Below are positions 45,628-59,440 of a DNA stretch of 64,000 nt, in pieces. Source of the DNA: Diphasiastrum complanatum. Taxonomy: Eukaryota; Streptophyta; Lycopodiopsida; Lycopodiales; Lycopodiaceae. The notes under the pieces were generated by a model. The model ran no database searches. It was not told the origin of the DNA and saw nothing but the letters and a program-made list of their open reading frames with translations. Each line of letters opens with the position of its first letter. The first letter of the stretch is position 1. Location of the stretch: NCBI GenBank assembly GCA_029204225.1, contig CM055102.1, positions 26,326,922 through 26,390,921 on the forward strand. The letters are read 5' to 3'. The translations under genes and the position numbers were made by a program.

Positions 45628-48600
45628 TGTTGGATTTCAAATTCATTAAGTGATGAGCATCCTGAAAAATTCATCCGAAGTCGACTCCATCGACTTCGAA
45701 GTCATTAAGTGTCCGACTTCATCGACTTCGACTTCTCCATGTGTATAAACAAAGTTAACCTCCGAAGTGTCCGACATCAAAGTCATCAACTTCCCAATGT
45801 ATATACTCGACTTACTTCATTCCATCAACTTCAACTTCTCATGTATATACCCATCAACCAAACTCATCTCCATCAACCGAATCAATCGACATGTCCGACT
45901 TCGTTGACTTAACCGAATTTGTCATCAACCAACAAATCTGACTTAGATGACAAATCGGACTAGGCCGAACTATCTGATGAGTTCGAACTATCTGACTTCA
46001 TCATCATGGAAAAGTCGATCCATGAACTGTCAGACGACACTGAGCACTGACATTCAATCATCAATGTATAGCATCAACACTCTTGCCAGATTGGTGAGAA
46101 TGTATTCTAGTTAAGTAACGATTTTTGTAGTAAGATATTATTATTCATTTTCAGATCAGCTGGAGAATTTTTATGCGCCTACTGTCTTGCGCTACTCCAT
46201 GCTCTTGTACTTTTTCTTACAATTAGAGTGCAAATTTTTGTCTCACTTCTACTTTGTTCTTTTCCAATGCTACTCAATTTCAATCTTGACTAATTTTGCT
46301 GTTAACTGCTGCACTACCGATCTACCATCCATCCGCTATCAGACTTCCACTGCTATCCTACCATTTTCCACATGGTATCAGAGCGGGTGGCTCGTAATCT
46401 GCATTTCTATTGTAGGTTATCAGTCTTGTTTATATCCAGACATCATTTCGGCAAGTGCGTAGTTAGCAGTATTCAGATATCATTGTTTCTACCAACAATC
46501 TCTACACCAGAATGGATTCATCGTCCAGTTCATCTCTGATTGACAAGCTCAATGGAGAGAACTACCATCTCTGGAGTCTTGAGTTGTTCGTAGTTGTTGG
46601 TGTCGATTCTAGGGTCTGAATTCGAAGTAGCTTTCCCCTTGTGGTCGATAAACTGATCTTCCGCAAAAATGACATTTCTGCTCATGAAACTCTTCTGAGA
46701 GTCTAGATTGAAGAGCTTGTATGTCTGATGGTCTAAGGAATAGCTGATGAAGATCGACCTTTTGCTGGTGTTGTCCAGCTTCCTACTTAGATCAGTGGGG
46801 ATCTGTGAGTAGGCTATGCATCCAAGCACTCAAATATTTGTGAGTGATGGCTTCGATCCTGTCCACACCTCATAAGGTGTCTTGCCATTCAGGGCCTCTG
46901 AGATGGATCGATTTTGAAGGTAGGCTGCTGTAGTAATAGCTTTAGCCCAGAATTTTTTTGGATGAGAGGCATGGGCCAGCATGCTCTTTGCACTTGCGAT
47001 GAGTGTCTGATTCTTCCTTTGAGCTACACCATTGGACTGAGGTGAGTAGCTGGCTGAATTTTGTTGTAAATGTATTTGATTGGCCTTGCAGAAAGCTTTG
47101 AATTCGGTGGAGATAAATACTCCCCCTGCATCAGAGCGTAGAGCTTTGATTTTTCTTTGGGTCGATTTTTTTGATGATGCCTTGAATTGCATGAAGAACT
47201 TGAGAGTCTCAGATTTGTTCTTCAAGAAATATGTTGCAGTCCTCCGAGAGAAGTCATCAATGATAGTCAACAAATAGACAGCTCCCCCTGTGGAAATAGT
47301 CTGCATAGGACCACAAATGTCCATGTGTACAAGATGTAATGAACCTTTACAATAACGAACTGAAGCGGAAGTGACTGGAGTTCTAGCATGCTTGCTGGAA
47401 ATATAGCTTTCACATGAAGAATTCAATTTGCTAATGAAGGGTATATCTTGTACTAAATTCTGTTTTGACATTTGCTGAATACAACTAGTATTTAAATGGC
47501 CTAATCTGAAATGCCAAAGCATCTTAGTTGATTTAGAAGTTGAAGTAAAAAGAGCTTGACTACTTGTAAAATAGGAGTGATTGATTTTGTACAAATTGCC
47601 ACACCTTCTGCTAAAAGCAATTACTTTTCTAGATTCGTCAAATAGTGCAACTTTGTCTATCGAATTTGACCTTCTGACTCGAATCTGTGACTCTGCTAAC
47701 TGAGAGCAAGTTTTTGGTCAAATTAGAACATTGGACAAAAACATTACATCACCTTTTTATAATTCGACTTTGACTGTTCCTACACCCACGATAGTATGAG
47801 TCGAGTTGTCTCCAAGTTGCACAATTGTAGGATGGGTGTATGACTTGTAGTCATGAAACCAGTGTCGATGATGAGTCATGTGCTATGATGCACCTGAGTC
47901 CAAATACCAGGAATCGATATCCTGTTGTTCTTCGACTTTGGTCAAGAAAGCAGCTTCATCTTCCTCCTGTTGCTGGATCTTGTGACTGGTAGAAGCAACA
48001 TTTACTTGCTGTTGGAACTGTTGCTTCCTTTCGTTGTTGTATTGCAGCATTCTGCAATCCTTGATAAGGTGACCAGTCCTCTTATAGTACTTACAAAATA
48101 GATTCTATCTTGGCTGAAAGTATGAAGACCCTGAAGGTGATGGTGTGTTTGATACAGATCGTTGCATGTTGCTCTTGTTGTCAGGATAGTCTGACTGTGT
48201 AGACCTCTTGGATCTAAACTTCTGATTTTTTGAATACAGAGCTTGAGGATCCGATCTTGAGCCTTAGGAGGATGCTGATCTTTTGATCACCTCTTGTAGG
48301 AGCAACAAAATTACCCTTGATAGAGTGAGGTGCTCATGGGTAGAAATTGCCATTACCCAGTCTTCGTAGGCTTCAGGTAGACTCGATAATAGAGTCATGA
48401 GTGCATTGGAATCTTCTATGACTGAGCCAGTTGCAGTCATCTACTCCATAAGATTTTTGAATGTGTTGAGGTGACTCAAAACACTATCTGCATCAGACAT
48501 TCTCAGGGTGAAGATTTTCTTCCTCAGATGAAGCTTGTAAGTAACGTCTCTAATGTCGTAGAGAGTTGCTAGGATGTCCCATGCATCCTTAGCAGTCTGA

Positions 48601-48944
48601 GTAGCACGTATGTGGCTGATCTGAGTATCCTTGATGTTGAGGGTGATGATGGCAAATTCTTTGCCATCTCTCAGTCTCCACTTGGTGATGACGGCTGCAT
48701 CACCTTCTGGTTTGAGCTCTGTGCCATCAACGATGTCCCACAGTTCTTTGGCTAGAAGTATAACCTTCATTTTGAATTTCCAGAGAGGGTAGAGGGTAGT
48801 TATCTCCATAGAGTTTGTCAATGAGGGATGAACTAGATGATGGATCCATTCTGGTTGAACGAGATCGTTGGTAGAAACAACGACTGTCGGAATACTGTTG
48901 GCTACGCGTTTGCTAGAAAGACGTCTTGATAGAAACAAGACTGG
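45628..48944 (+). mobile_element. Ty1/copia element folded back: LTR and gag start (+), then gag-PR-INT inverted (-)
   Basis: The LTR 45628-46372 (TGTTGGATTTC...TTCCACA; many GACTTC motifs) is followed by the primer site TGGTATCAGAGCG at 46373 and a gag start at 46512 (MDSSSSSSLIDKLNGENYHL). At about 46565 the sequence switches strand. On minus, from 48938 leftward: gag (KMKVILLAKELWDIVDGT), a zinc knuckle CKYYKRTGHLIKDC with the second Cys changed to Tyr (~48090), a protease trace (DSGAS, ~47900), and integrase 46830-47594 (LWHFRLGHLNTSCIQQMSKQ, SPQSNGVAQRKNQTLIASA). The gag start occurs in both orientations. Same family as the copia at 33.9 kb. No RT. Confidence 0.8.

Positions 48945-50373
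<1,429 letters not shown>

Positions 50374-50463
<90 letters not shown>
50374..50463 (+). repeat. (CT)45 microsatellite
   Basis: About 90 bp of uninterrupted CT dinucleotide, in the probable LTR/leader upstream of the plus-strand copia primer site at 50789. Confidence 0.97.
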
Positions 50464-50467
<4 letters not shown>

Positions 50468-52030
50468 CATGCTTATACATGAGTTCTCTTGGGTTCATCT
50501 ATCCATTGGTGCACTATATTGATGATATCTTGCAATCTTGTGCGTAGAATGCTCATATTTTGTTATCTTTGGATCCACACGTGGGATGTACAGTAGGGTA
50601 CTATTATTGTACGGACAAAAACTTCATTTTATCATATTTGATGTTTGATCAATTTCTTATTGAGTTTGCATCTCTTTCATTGAGTAGATGCTGATTTTTC
50701 TACATTGGCAATGTTGTAGATTGTGTTGACTTTCTAACCAAAGATCAAGGGACACATTTTGGATATTAATGATCTAAAATTCTTCGCATGGTATCAGAGC
50801 TCTTGTGTTTCAGGTTATGAAAGGATCAACCACATTTATCAAATATTTGGAGGAGATACCAATGGTGAGCATGCTAGATTGATTTCTACTCAAAAATCGA
50901 GCTCTTTGCATATGTAGATTGGATCTTTTGTAGGTCAAAACTCAATTTAGGTTTATGAACTTGAGGAATTCCGATTTCACACATGGCTTATTGGATTTGG
51001 GTGATTTTTTATGCATTAGGAAGGTCTCATTAGAGGCTACAAGATTCTATATCAAGATTTTTGCAATTGCATGTAGAAATTGGAAGATTCAATTTTTTTT
51101 GTGATTTTTCAAAATGCTAATTTTGATTGGATCTCTATTTTTTGAAGTTGTTGGACTTTAATAGAGTGTGTTTCAATCTTAGGAAGTGCCAAGATTCATT
51201 ATATTGTTGGTAGATCATAGATTGGTCAAGAATTTTTCATTCTATGTGTTGAGTTGCTAGTAATTCCTGCTAGAAGAGAATTGAGACTTTCCATATCTTT
51301 GTGATTTCTTCAAGTTATACTTAATGGCTTGGATGATCATGCTAATCTTGTTCAAAGCTTTGCTATTCAAAAGACTTTGCCAAGCATTGTGGATTTGCAA
51401 GAGATTTTGGTGAATGTAGAGTTGAGGCTTCAAGCAAGGGTTGGATCTACATCAACCTCAATATGAAGAGGAGGCTATGTTCATCTTTGGTGGTGATGCT
51501 TGTTTCATTACAAAGGAAGAAATATTGGCTGCTAGGGGGAATAGACAAGGTAGACCTTTCAAGCTTGATGCTTTTGTTATGGCTAACAAAAAGGATGGAA
51601 TGGAAAAAGACATTGGTCTCAACCTTCCAAAGTTACCTTTTAGCATCAATAAGATTGGTGGATCTTATGCAAAGTCTAACAAGCTTCCTTATGCTAGATC
51701 TATGTCAAGATCTAATATGCTTCTTGGAGATGTTCATCTTTGTGCTAACTTGGCTAGCTATGAGGATAATGATGGTTCTTCAATGGTTCTTCATGGCAAG
51801 TGCAAGCATGCAAAAGGTAAGAAAAGAGCTAACTTCATCAATGGAGGTGGTGAAGGTTTTTTCTTGATAAAGGTTGTTGCTAATGATTTCTTTGATCATA
51901 TGAAAAAATATGTTGCTAGGTGCATTCATGAAGGAGATGGTTCTTCTGCATTTTTTTTTGTGATGAGGGACAATTCACACAAGGTTACACACTCTTCTAT
52001 CCCTCAAGCATGTCTCAAAACTTGCAGGTA
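50464..52030 (+). mobile_element. Ty1/copia remnant: LTR end, primer site, gag and pre-integrase pieces
   Basis: The primer-binding site TGGTATCAGAGCTC lies at 50789-50802, so LTR sequence should end at 50788 (CTTCGCA). At 51310-51440 LVQSFAIQKTLPSIVDLQEI corresponds to LVQSFAIQDTLPTIEKLHSV of the 54-kb element's gag. At 51600-51720 NKLPYARSMSRSN corresponds to its pre-integrase LPFSRSTSRSN. Stops, frameshifts and large deletions separate the pieces. The frame 51441-52031 is a mosaic and not a gene. Confidence 0.65.
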
Positions 52031-52490
52031 GACATAAGCTCAACAAAAATCTATAGGGAACAATAGTTCCAAGAACATAATTGATCTTAACTTACCTTCA
52101 TGGCTTCATTTCCCTCTCAGAATCAAGTATTAGCATATTGCAATTCCACCTAATGTACACAACATGCAAGTTTATAGAAGGACTTGGGTAAAGAAATGGT
52201 TTTTGAATTAAGTGAAGTGATGATTTCCATCGAGAAAAGTGAAGTTGACAATGAACAGGTCTGTCACTTTAGTTATTATGCATGTTAGTACACTGTAGAT
52301 TAATTAAGCCTGAACCTGATAGTTAGAAATCTATTTACAGTTAACTCCAATATAATCACTTGGGGGGGTAATAAGTCATAACAAAACCAACCTTTATCGA
52401 AGATCATGTACAGTTTGCAAGTTTTTTTTACTTTAAACACAAAATTTTGAACACTATATTTGTTGTGCTAAGAGTGACTTATAGATCTTT
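52031..52490. other. no feature identified
   Basis: No LTR or polypurine tract was found here, though the minus-strand copia at 52491-56156 should have its 3' end on this side. Confidence 0.35.
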
Positions 52491-54884
52491 CTAAAAATAC
52501 ATTTTGTAATGCCACCATTTCGCACGACCATCATAGGTGAGCCTCAATGGCTCGGATCTTGCCCTTGTAGATCTTCTTGGAGTTCTTGGAGTTCTTGCAT
52601 CTTGAGGTGGATCCTCAAGTTCTTCTTCACTTGGAAGCTCCTCCTCCATCCTAGCATGATCCTTGGCATCAAGATGATTAGTAGCATTATCATCCAAATC
52701 ACAAGCATGTCCTTCATAAAAAATAACATCCCTACTCACTATCACCTTGCTAGTGATGGGATTGAAGACTCTATAACCTTTGCTATTCTCACCATATCCC
52801 ACAAAGATGCCTTTGATGGATGTTGCATCATCCTTCCTTCTCTTATCCAAGGATTGGTGTACATAGCAAATGGATCCAAAAACTTTGAGATCTTTGAGAT
52901 TGGGCTTCTCTCCAAATAGAGCTTCAAATGGTGTCATTCCTCCAATAGCTTGGTTTGGCAATCTATTGCACAAATAGTTAGCACAAGTTATTGCTTCACC
53001 CCAAAATGGTTTGGATAGAGAAGCATCTAGCCTTAAGGCCTTAGCACACTCACAAAGAGATCTATTTCTTCTCTCACTCACTCCATTTTGTTGAGGGGTG
53101 TATAAACATGACAACTCCCTCTTTATGCCATTAGAACTACAAAAGTCAATCAACTTATTGGAGATATATTCACCTCCATTATCACTCCTTAATACCTTAA
53201 TCTTGGTACTAGGTTGATTTTCTACCAAAGTCTTGAACTTTACAAAATAATCAAACACCATTGATTTGCTAGACAAGAGGTACATCCAACAAAATCTAGA
53301 ATAGTCATCAATGAAGATTACATAGTACTTGGCACCACCATTAGACTCATGTGAAAAACTATGAACATCCGAATGGATGAGTTCAAGAGGAGAGTTTGAT
53401 CTTGATGTAGATCTTGAAAAGGGTAGTTTGTGAGCCTTTGAGAGGCTGCATGCTTCACATCTCTTCCCACACTTTGACAAATGCTTGGGGAGTCCAACTG
53501 CAAGCTCCTTTGTAGCCATAGATTCCATGGCTTTGTAGTTGGGGTGGCCCAACCTTTTGTGCCATAGTTCCACCTTTGATAGCTTCACCTTTGCCAAGTT
53601 AACACTCTCCACTGCAATATTAGCATCAAGCTTAAACAATCTACCTTGCTTAAAGCCTTTGGCTATACATTCATCATTTCTAAGGATGGAACGAACTCCA
53701 TGCTTAAATTGTACATCTAGGCCACTATCCATTAACTAGCCAACACTAAGCAAATTCTTGGTTAACTTAGGAACATAAAGAACATTATCTAGATTCATCC
53801 TTTTGGATGATCCCACATACAAGGGAATTGTTCCTATTCCACTTATCTTACATTCTTGACTACTTGCAGTATAGATTAATCTATGTAAGTCATTGTAAGA
53901 AAGTAAGGTGGAGAATATGTCCTTTTGATATGTCATGTGGGAGCTTGCCCCACTATCAATCCACCAAGAATCATTGGTGTTGCTCTTGGATGATGGTGGT
54001 TTGTTGGAAACCATCAAGGATGACTCTTCATCCTCCTCTTCCTCCTGATGTGCAATGTTGCTTTGTTTGCTCTCTTGTGCCTTCTTCTTCTTGAGACATT
54101 TTGATGCAAAATGTCCTTTCTTTCCACAGAAAAAACATTTGTACTTGGACTTGTCTTTGATCTTGCCCTTTGAGCTTGAAGCCTCATCCTCCTCCTTGGT
54201 CTCCTTGAAGTGCTTCTTCTTGCCATTGGTCTTCTTCTTGCTTTTGAATGAGAAATTAGCTTTCTCATCACCATCCTGCAGAGAAATAGCATTCATTCTT
54301 GCATTGGTATGTAACATCCTACACTCTTCAGCTACTAATACACTGTGTAGCTTTTCTATAGTAGGCAAAGTGTCTTGGATTGCAAAGCTTTGGACCAAAT
54401 TTGTAAAGCCACTCCCTAGACCATTTAGGACAATCTGAACAAGCTCACTATCTTGAATCTTCTCTCCAATGGAAGCTAACTCCCTATTAAGAGACTTGAT
54501 TCTTAGCACATAATCTTGTGCACTCTCATCACTCCTCTTCATGCTTTGTAGAATCTGATTCCTAAGCATGAGAACCCTCGAAGTGTTACTAGACTCATAA
54601 ATAGATTTTAAAGATTCCCAAGTCTCTTTAGCACTCTTACATGATGATACTTCCCTTAAAAGATCATTGCTTACATTCATCTTAATACAGTGAAGTGCAA
54701 GCCTAGACATCTTCTTGTATCTCACTAATTCCTGTGCACCTAGAGGTTCATCTTCATCATCTATTAGAAACTTATAAAGATCCTGGAGCACCATTAGTGA
54801 CTCCATCCTCACTTTCCAAATAGCATAATTGGTAGAATTTAACCTCTCACTAGCTTCTAGAAGGTAGGCTCCCACTGATCCCAT
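52491..54884 (-). pseudogene. copia gag-protease-integrase polyprotein, one in-frame stop, no RT
   Basis: From ATG 54884 one frame runs about 798 codons to 52491, broken only by a single TAG (53733-53735). Gag (residues 1-~210) has YLLEASERLNSTNYAIWKV. The CCHC knuckle CFFCGKKGHFASKC is at ~residue 250. The protease has WWIDSGASSHMTY (~315). After the stop come the pre-integrase zinc region (ELWHKRLGHPNYKAMESM), and an integrase core with FIDDYSRFCWMYLL, RSDNGGEYISNKL and TPQQNGVSERRNRSLCE, so the D,D,E triad looks present. The frame ends WWHYKMYF* where RT would begin. RT and RNase H are absent. Confidence 0.88.
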
Positions 54885-55105
54885 CTTACTAGCAAGATTC
54901 TACACACAAGATATAGATTTGTTTGTACTTGAAACTCACAAAGGTTTCTAACTTGCAGTGTTTCACTCAAATGTTGACTTCTAATCCAACAAATGGATTT
55001 GTAATCACAGTTCTATCACTCCCTAACAAGCTGGAATGAAGATAAGATGAGATGAAAACTACACTCAAGCAAATCTTGCCAATCTTGGCTATTCTTGGAC
55101 AAAAA

Positions 55106-55141
<36 letters not shown>

Positions 55142-55465
55142 CACTTTGATGTACTTTCAAGACCTGGTTTCCACTTTAAGAAGGTCTGAAATCAGCCTAG
55201 ATTAATTAGTTTTCATGAAACAAAATTCAAAACTAATCAATGGCAAGTGATCTTGGTAGCTTATCCTAGGATTTGCACCAAAAATTACATCAAACTGACA
55301 CCAGATGAATTTTCTATGATCCCTGAAAAAGTTTGGGATCAAATCCCCTCACCAAAACCTGGATACCAGCTCGCCCTTCCAATACTAGCTTTTTGCACCA
55401 AAACTTGCTAAAACTGGATTAGATTCAAACACAGATCAATGGCCTTGTACTTGGCTCTGATACCA
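54885..55465 (-). other. copia leader with CT run and primer-binding site
   Basis: Leader between gag and the 5' LTR. A (TC)14 run lies at 55111-55138. GGCTCTGATACCA ending at 55465 is the complement of a tRNA-iMet primer site TGGTATCAGAGCC. Confidence 0.8.
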
Positions 55466-56156
55466 TGTGAAAAGTACAGTACTAAGGACCATAAATGGAT
55501 CTTTGAATGATCCACAAGGTGATTGTATGCTTGTTAAACAATCTATCAGAAACTAGTCATCAGAAAACAAGATCTAGTTTAGCAGCTTGATAGGAAACAA
55601 GTAGAGACAATCAAAGCATTGATCAATGAGTATAATCCAACTCCACACGTGTGGAAATAAGGCTGTAGTACGGCCTGTAGACAGTGTTTACAAAGTGCCA
55701 AAGCTGGGTTTCATTGAAAAAATAGAGTAATCACCATACAATGAGAGGAAACTCGAGTTTCTCCTTGAGGCTCCAAAAAGTTTCTATCTTCTCACTATGG
55801 AGAATGGGATTACATAGTAAAACACACTTCCTTTGCAAAGTTAGGTGAAAATCCAGCATGTAATAAGGAAGTAGACTCCACTTTCTTGCCCTAATGTGAA
55901 AACCCTAGCCTAGATCCAAGAGTCATGCTTGGTAGGTGCATGGTAGGTACAAATCTCATCATAAATCATGGTCTAGATCCTACAAAGTAGGAATCACTAC
56001 CAAATAGACACAACCACTCCTCTTGACTCGTGGTAACTTACTTTAGGTGTGTATGTACAAGTGGCACTTTGGCCATTGAAGTAACCAACAAACAATATTG
56101 ACAAAATGTACAATATTCTACATGGCTAGATTTGCCAATGTAAGCAATTTTTCACA
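55466..56156 (-). repeat. 5' LTR of the 54-kb copia (691 bp)
   Basis: Bounded by TGTGAAAA at 55466 and TTTTCACA at 56156, a perfect 8-bp terminal inversion, and directly adjacent to the primer-binding site. No matching 3' LTR was found. Confidence 0.85.
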
Positions 56157-56757
56157 GGACAACTTATTGAGTTCATAATATATATTTCCCGAACCCTAAA
56201 TTATAAGCCATCTTTAGCATGTGTGAAAGCTGCTAGTGCTTAAAAGACACCTGACATAGGGTATACCCAAAGTGGAAATGCTCTCTTGCAAGGAAAAGAA
56301 GTGCTGTATAGTAACCCATCAAGTACTCATACCAAGAAGGAAAGAACTCCAATAAAGTTAGGTCATTGAATGAATTTTGTACAAATAAAATACAATCCCA
56401 TTTGCATACATGAACTCTTATTTGACATTTACATTATGGTTTGAACATTTGTTATCAGAAAAATACAGACATCGTGAAATGAACTACCTCACACAGAATA
56501 TTTATACATGTGAACTGCTCAAGAATAGTAGGTAGAACAACATATTGAGCACCGAGTTCACTACAGTTCACGTACAAATATAAATCCTATTTGTGTCTTG
56601 AAACCGTCCATGAGACATCTTCTTGACCTTCAGGTCTGGAATTAAATTCCACTTGTACGTTTGAAGGGGCATTCGAGACTTAAAAATACTAAATTGGACT
56701 ACAATCTAATTAGCTACCTTGTTAATCCAAGCCAGAGACGATTTTGCTTGACAGAAG
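56157..56757. other. no gene identified; 3' flank of minus-strand exon-like blocks
   Basis: AT-rich. It could contain the 3' UTR of the gene suggested by the blocks at 56.8-58.2 kb. Confidence 0.3.
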
Positions 56758-56917
56758 TCAAGAGCTATGCACTTGCTTGGTAAGCTCAGGCAGAGGCTTT
56801 TGAGAGTCTGGGAGATGTTTGAGAAACGTGGCATGTAGCATCTCAACATAGTGATATATCTTGTCAATGTCCGGACTCCCAATAATCAGCGTTAAAATAT
56901 TGGTGGCAAAACGGTAC
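56758..56917 (-). CDS. possible terminal exon, unrecognised host gene
   Basis: The minus frame after ...CATCGAAG (acceptor-like) reads YRFATNILTLIIGSPDIDKI, then YHYVEMLHATFLKHLPDSQK, and stops at TGA 56758-56760. It is long and protein-like for a chance frame. Its phase does not follow directly from the block at 57132-57227, so either another exon lies between or a different frame (PFCHQYFNADYWESGH) is used. Low certainty. Confidence 0.35.
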
Positions 56918-57131
56918 CTTCGATGGAGTGGGACGAAAATTAAGACTATTCGCCATGCGAGGTGGGTTCACGTGAGAATCATGCAAACTATAGAACACCT
57001 TGTTGTATGGCCAAATGAACACATTTCTGTAAAGAATCACAACCAAATGGCCCACTGACAGTCCACTAAGTGATATTACAAATTAAATGTTGACTCAATG
57101 CTTGCCTGAATCTATGAAACAGCTAATCCAC

Positions 57132-57227
57132 CTTCTTGAAATGGAGGAGAGGAGCCTCCCACTTGACGACCTTGTGCCCTCCGGAAAAATAATGAGTGAC
57201 GAAGTCCTTTTGGACTACATTGGCTAT
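57132..57227 (-). CDS. exon-like block (32 codons), unrecognised host gene
   Basis: The minus strand shows the acceptor AATTTCACAG, then an uninterrupted 96-nt frame IANVVQKDFVTHYFSGGHKV followed by VKWEAPLLHFKK, then the donor AAGAAG|GTGGAT, after which the frame stops. The borders fit a phase-0 plant exon well. The peptide shows no transposon motif and has a conserved-looking W/Y/F-rich core. I cannot name the family. Confidence 0.55.
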
Positions 57228-57734
57228 CTGTGAAATTCACACAATCAGTCTAGTCTTCAAAAAGGAAAATGATGTGTAATTGCCATAGCAATTAAAGTAG
57301 AAAACTAGTATTACATGTGAAACAAGAAAACCATCTGAACACATTGTTGGCAAGGTCTATCCTATTCTGCCAAAAATCCTACCATACAAACATGATTTCC
57401 ATAACATCTGAAGTAAGAGACTGGTATTACACGTTAAATAAGAAAATCATATGAACATGTTCAGGGCAAGTTCTTGCCTATTCAGCCAAAAACCTAGAGG
57501 CTATACATGGCAGGATGTGGTAGAACAAAAATATTCAAATGCTTGCATGCTATTCCACATGCATAATGGATTGTCCATTCTGCATTCAAAATGGTCAGAA
57601 TGAACAAAATTTTGCAGAATAGGCAATGGAATAGGCACTAGGCCCAGCCCATTGGGTTGAGTAAGGGCTGGTGAGGGAGGAATTGGCATTCCATAATACA
57701 TGAAAATCCACACTCTTGCCACATCTACGCTTAC

Positions 57735-57877
57735 AGAGAAATAAGGTCCACAAAGTTAATCAAGCATTGCAAACTTATTTTATTCATAAATTTCATGGCT
57801 GCAGCAGGATTTGAGCGGTCGATTTGTGGTTGATTTGCTAATACATACAGTTGCGCGAAAAAAGGATACCGTATAAT
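57735..57877 (-). CDS. exon-like block (47 codons), unrecognised host gene
   Basis: The minus strand shows the acceptor TTTGTATGCAG, then IIRYPFFAQLYVLANQPQID and RSNPAAAMKFMNKISLQCLI, with a donor CTCT|GTAAGC at 57734. The frame stops just after the donor. A second possible donor (CAACT|GTATGT) would give a shorter exon. Likely in the same gene as 57132-57227, although the phases at 57735 (2) and 57227 (0) do not match directly. Product unknown. Confidence 0.5.
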
Positions 57878-58144
57878 CTGCATACAAATGCCTCAGTAAG
57901 CACTCCAATAAGTGGGATGCTGCTAGTGGAGGATTCCTTTCCTTTCCTCTCCTTTAGGCCTATAGTTGGACGCCAGTGAGCCACACAATGAGGATGTACA
58001 TACAAGAGAAAAATAAAAAACAAACAGATGTCAAATGTCGGATGTTGAGGCTCAATTGACAAGCTCCATGTAAAGAACCAAGAAGCAAGTGAAAAAAAGG
58101 ACAAAAGCAAGGATCTTTGTTCAAGGCCACACCATGTACTCCAG

Positions 58145-58243
58145 TCTGCATGGTTGCAAATTGGTTTTTGTAATGCAATGAAGTCGAAGTTGACTATCAA
58201 CATTCTAATTGACTCCTTCAGACACATTTCAGGCAACACGACA
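58145..58243 (-). CDS. exon-like block, unrecognised host gene
   Basis: The minus strand shows the acceptor CCTTCTCAAG and then SVVLPEMCLKESIRMLIVNF, DFIALQKPICNHA. The donor is unclear. It reads like a helical segment and lies 270 bp upstream of the 57.8-kb block. Probably part of the same gene. Confidence 0.4.
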
Positions 58244-58269
58244 CTTGAGAAGGAGAACGAAATCATAAC

Positions 58270-58780
58270 ACTTCTAAAATTTAGACGCTCTTTTAATCAG
58301 GCTAAATATGCAATTGGATTTTGATTCCCATTCAGACTTTGATATTAACTAATCATCAAAAGTAAATATAACAGAACAATTCTAGCTCAAATTTTCAGTG
58401 AACAACTATGCTACAACTTGTAGAAAACAGATAAAGTTGCTAAGTTGTTATGATTTAAGCCATCTAAGAATCATACTAATCTAGACATTGTTCTCTTGAG
58501 ACATGTTCTGTGTTGCAAAAAGCTTTCATCGTGTTCATTCACTGATTGATAGAATCTCTTGGTTACTTTTTGTCAAAAGTTCACAGCAACTTATATAACA
58601 TCTACACTCCATGATTGCATTTTTAACTGAATTGACAACCTCAATATTTTGCTAAAACAATAGAATGATTTAGTTGCTAACATAGCAAAAAAGAACACAA
58701 CTGACAACTTTCTGTTTGTCCTTTTTGAAAGAGGGGCCCGAAGAGGGTTTGTCCTTGGGTTCAAGCTTCTAACTTTGTTG
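58270..58780. other. no gene identified
   Basis: AT-rich with no domain or exon visible; may be intron or upstream flank of the minus-strand gene. Confidence 0.3.
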
Positions 58781-58789
58781 CTCTTTGTG

Positions 58790-59440
58790 AGTTAAGGCGT
58801 GCATGTCATCAAATACCATGGCAAAGTGCACCGCATCCTCAAGGGTTTTTGGCTACTTTTGATGGACTTCCAACTAGTATTGTTTGGGCAAGCCCAAAAT
58901 GACATGTAGCTTAAATAAAACTCCATCAATCCAGTTTACGAACTGCAAAGCCGCCTCTACAAATCTTTAATAATAACTGCAATGCCCCATGAATTGTAAG
59001 ATCTCACGTACTGTTCTTGGTTTGAACAAGCAAATTATCACCTTGATTTTGTCCCAATCGGTAGCAATGTCCTGTTTTGAGATAACATGTCCAAACACTA
59101 TGTTGTGCATGACAAATATCTAGCGTTTTTCAGGTTTAAGTGATATGCCATATAATTGACATTAGATTAGCACTTGTTTCAAGCAATGCAAATGCATTGA
59201 TCCGTAAAAAGTACACACACAAGTTGCCTAAGAAGATTGATCGTTGAAGGCATAATTCATAACTCTTTGGAAAGTGCTTGGTGTGTTGCACAATCCAAAC
59301 GACATTACTTTGTAAGCATAGGTACTCCATTTAGTGGCAAAAGCTATTTCATATTGATCTTTTGGGATGATCTATACTCGATTATAGCCATTGAAACCGT
59401 CTAGAAAACTATAAGCCTCATGATAGCAACCCTTTCAAGT
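58790..59440 (-). pseudogene. Ty3/gypsy reverse transcriptase remnant
   Basis: The minus strand, right to left, reads FLDGFNGYNRV, DQYEIAFATKWSTYAYKVMS, FGLCNTPSTFQRVMNYAFND, then GHVISKQDIATDWDKIKVI and ILQFMGHCSYY followed by RFVEAAL. This is palm-to-thumb RT of a Ty3 element (compare FxSGYxQ, FGLxNAPxTFQ, FLGxxxYYRRF). The YxDD region is ruined by a deletion and stops. No LTR can be tied to it. Confidence 0.78.

Noticed and set aside
51441-52031. 196-codon plus-strand ORF as a novel gene
   Set aside because: Its parts match shifted pieces of the copia gag/pre-integrase of the 54-kb element; the frame is a mosaic of decayed retroelement.
57838-58266. 142-codon minus ORF as a single protein
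   Set aside because: Only its first part (58145-58243) looks exonic; the rest is hydrophobic low-quality translation through probable intron.
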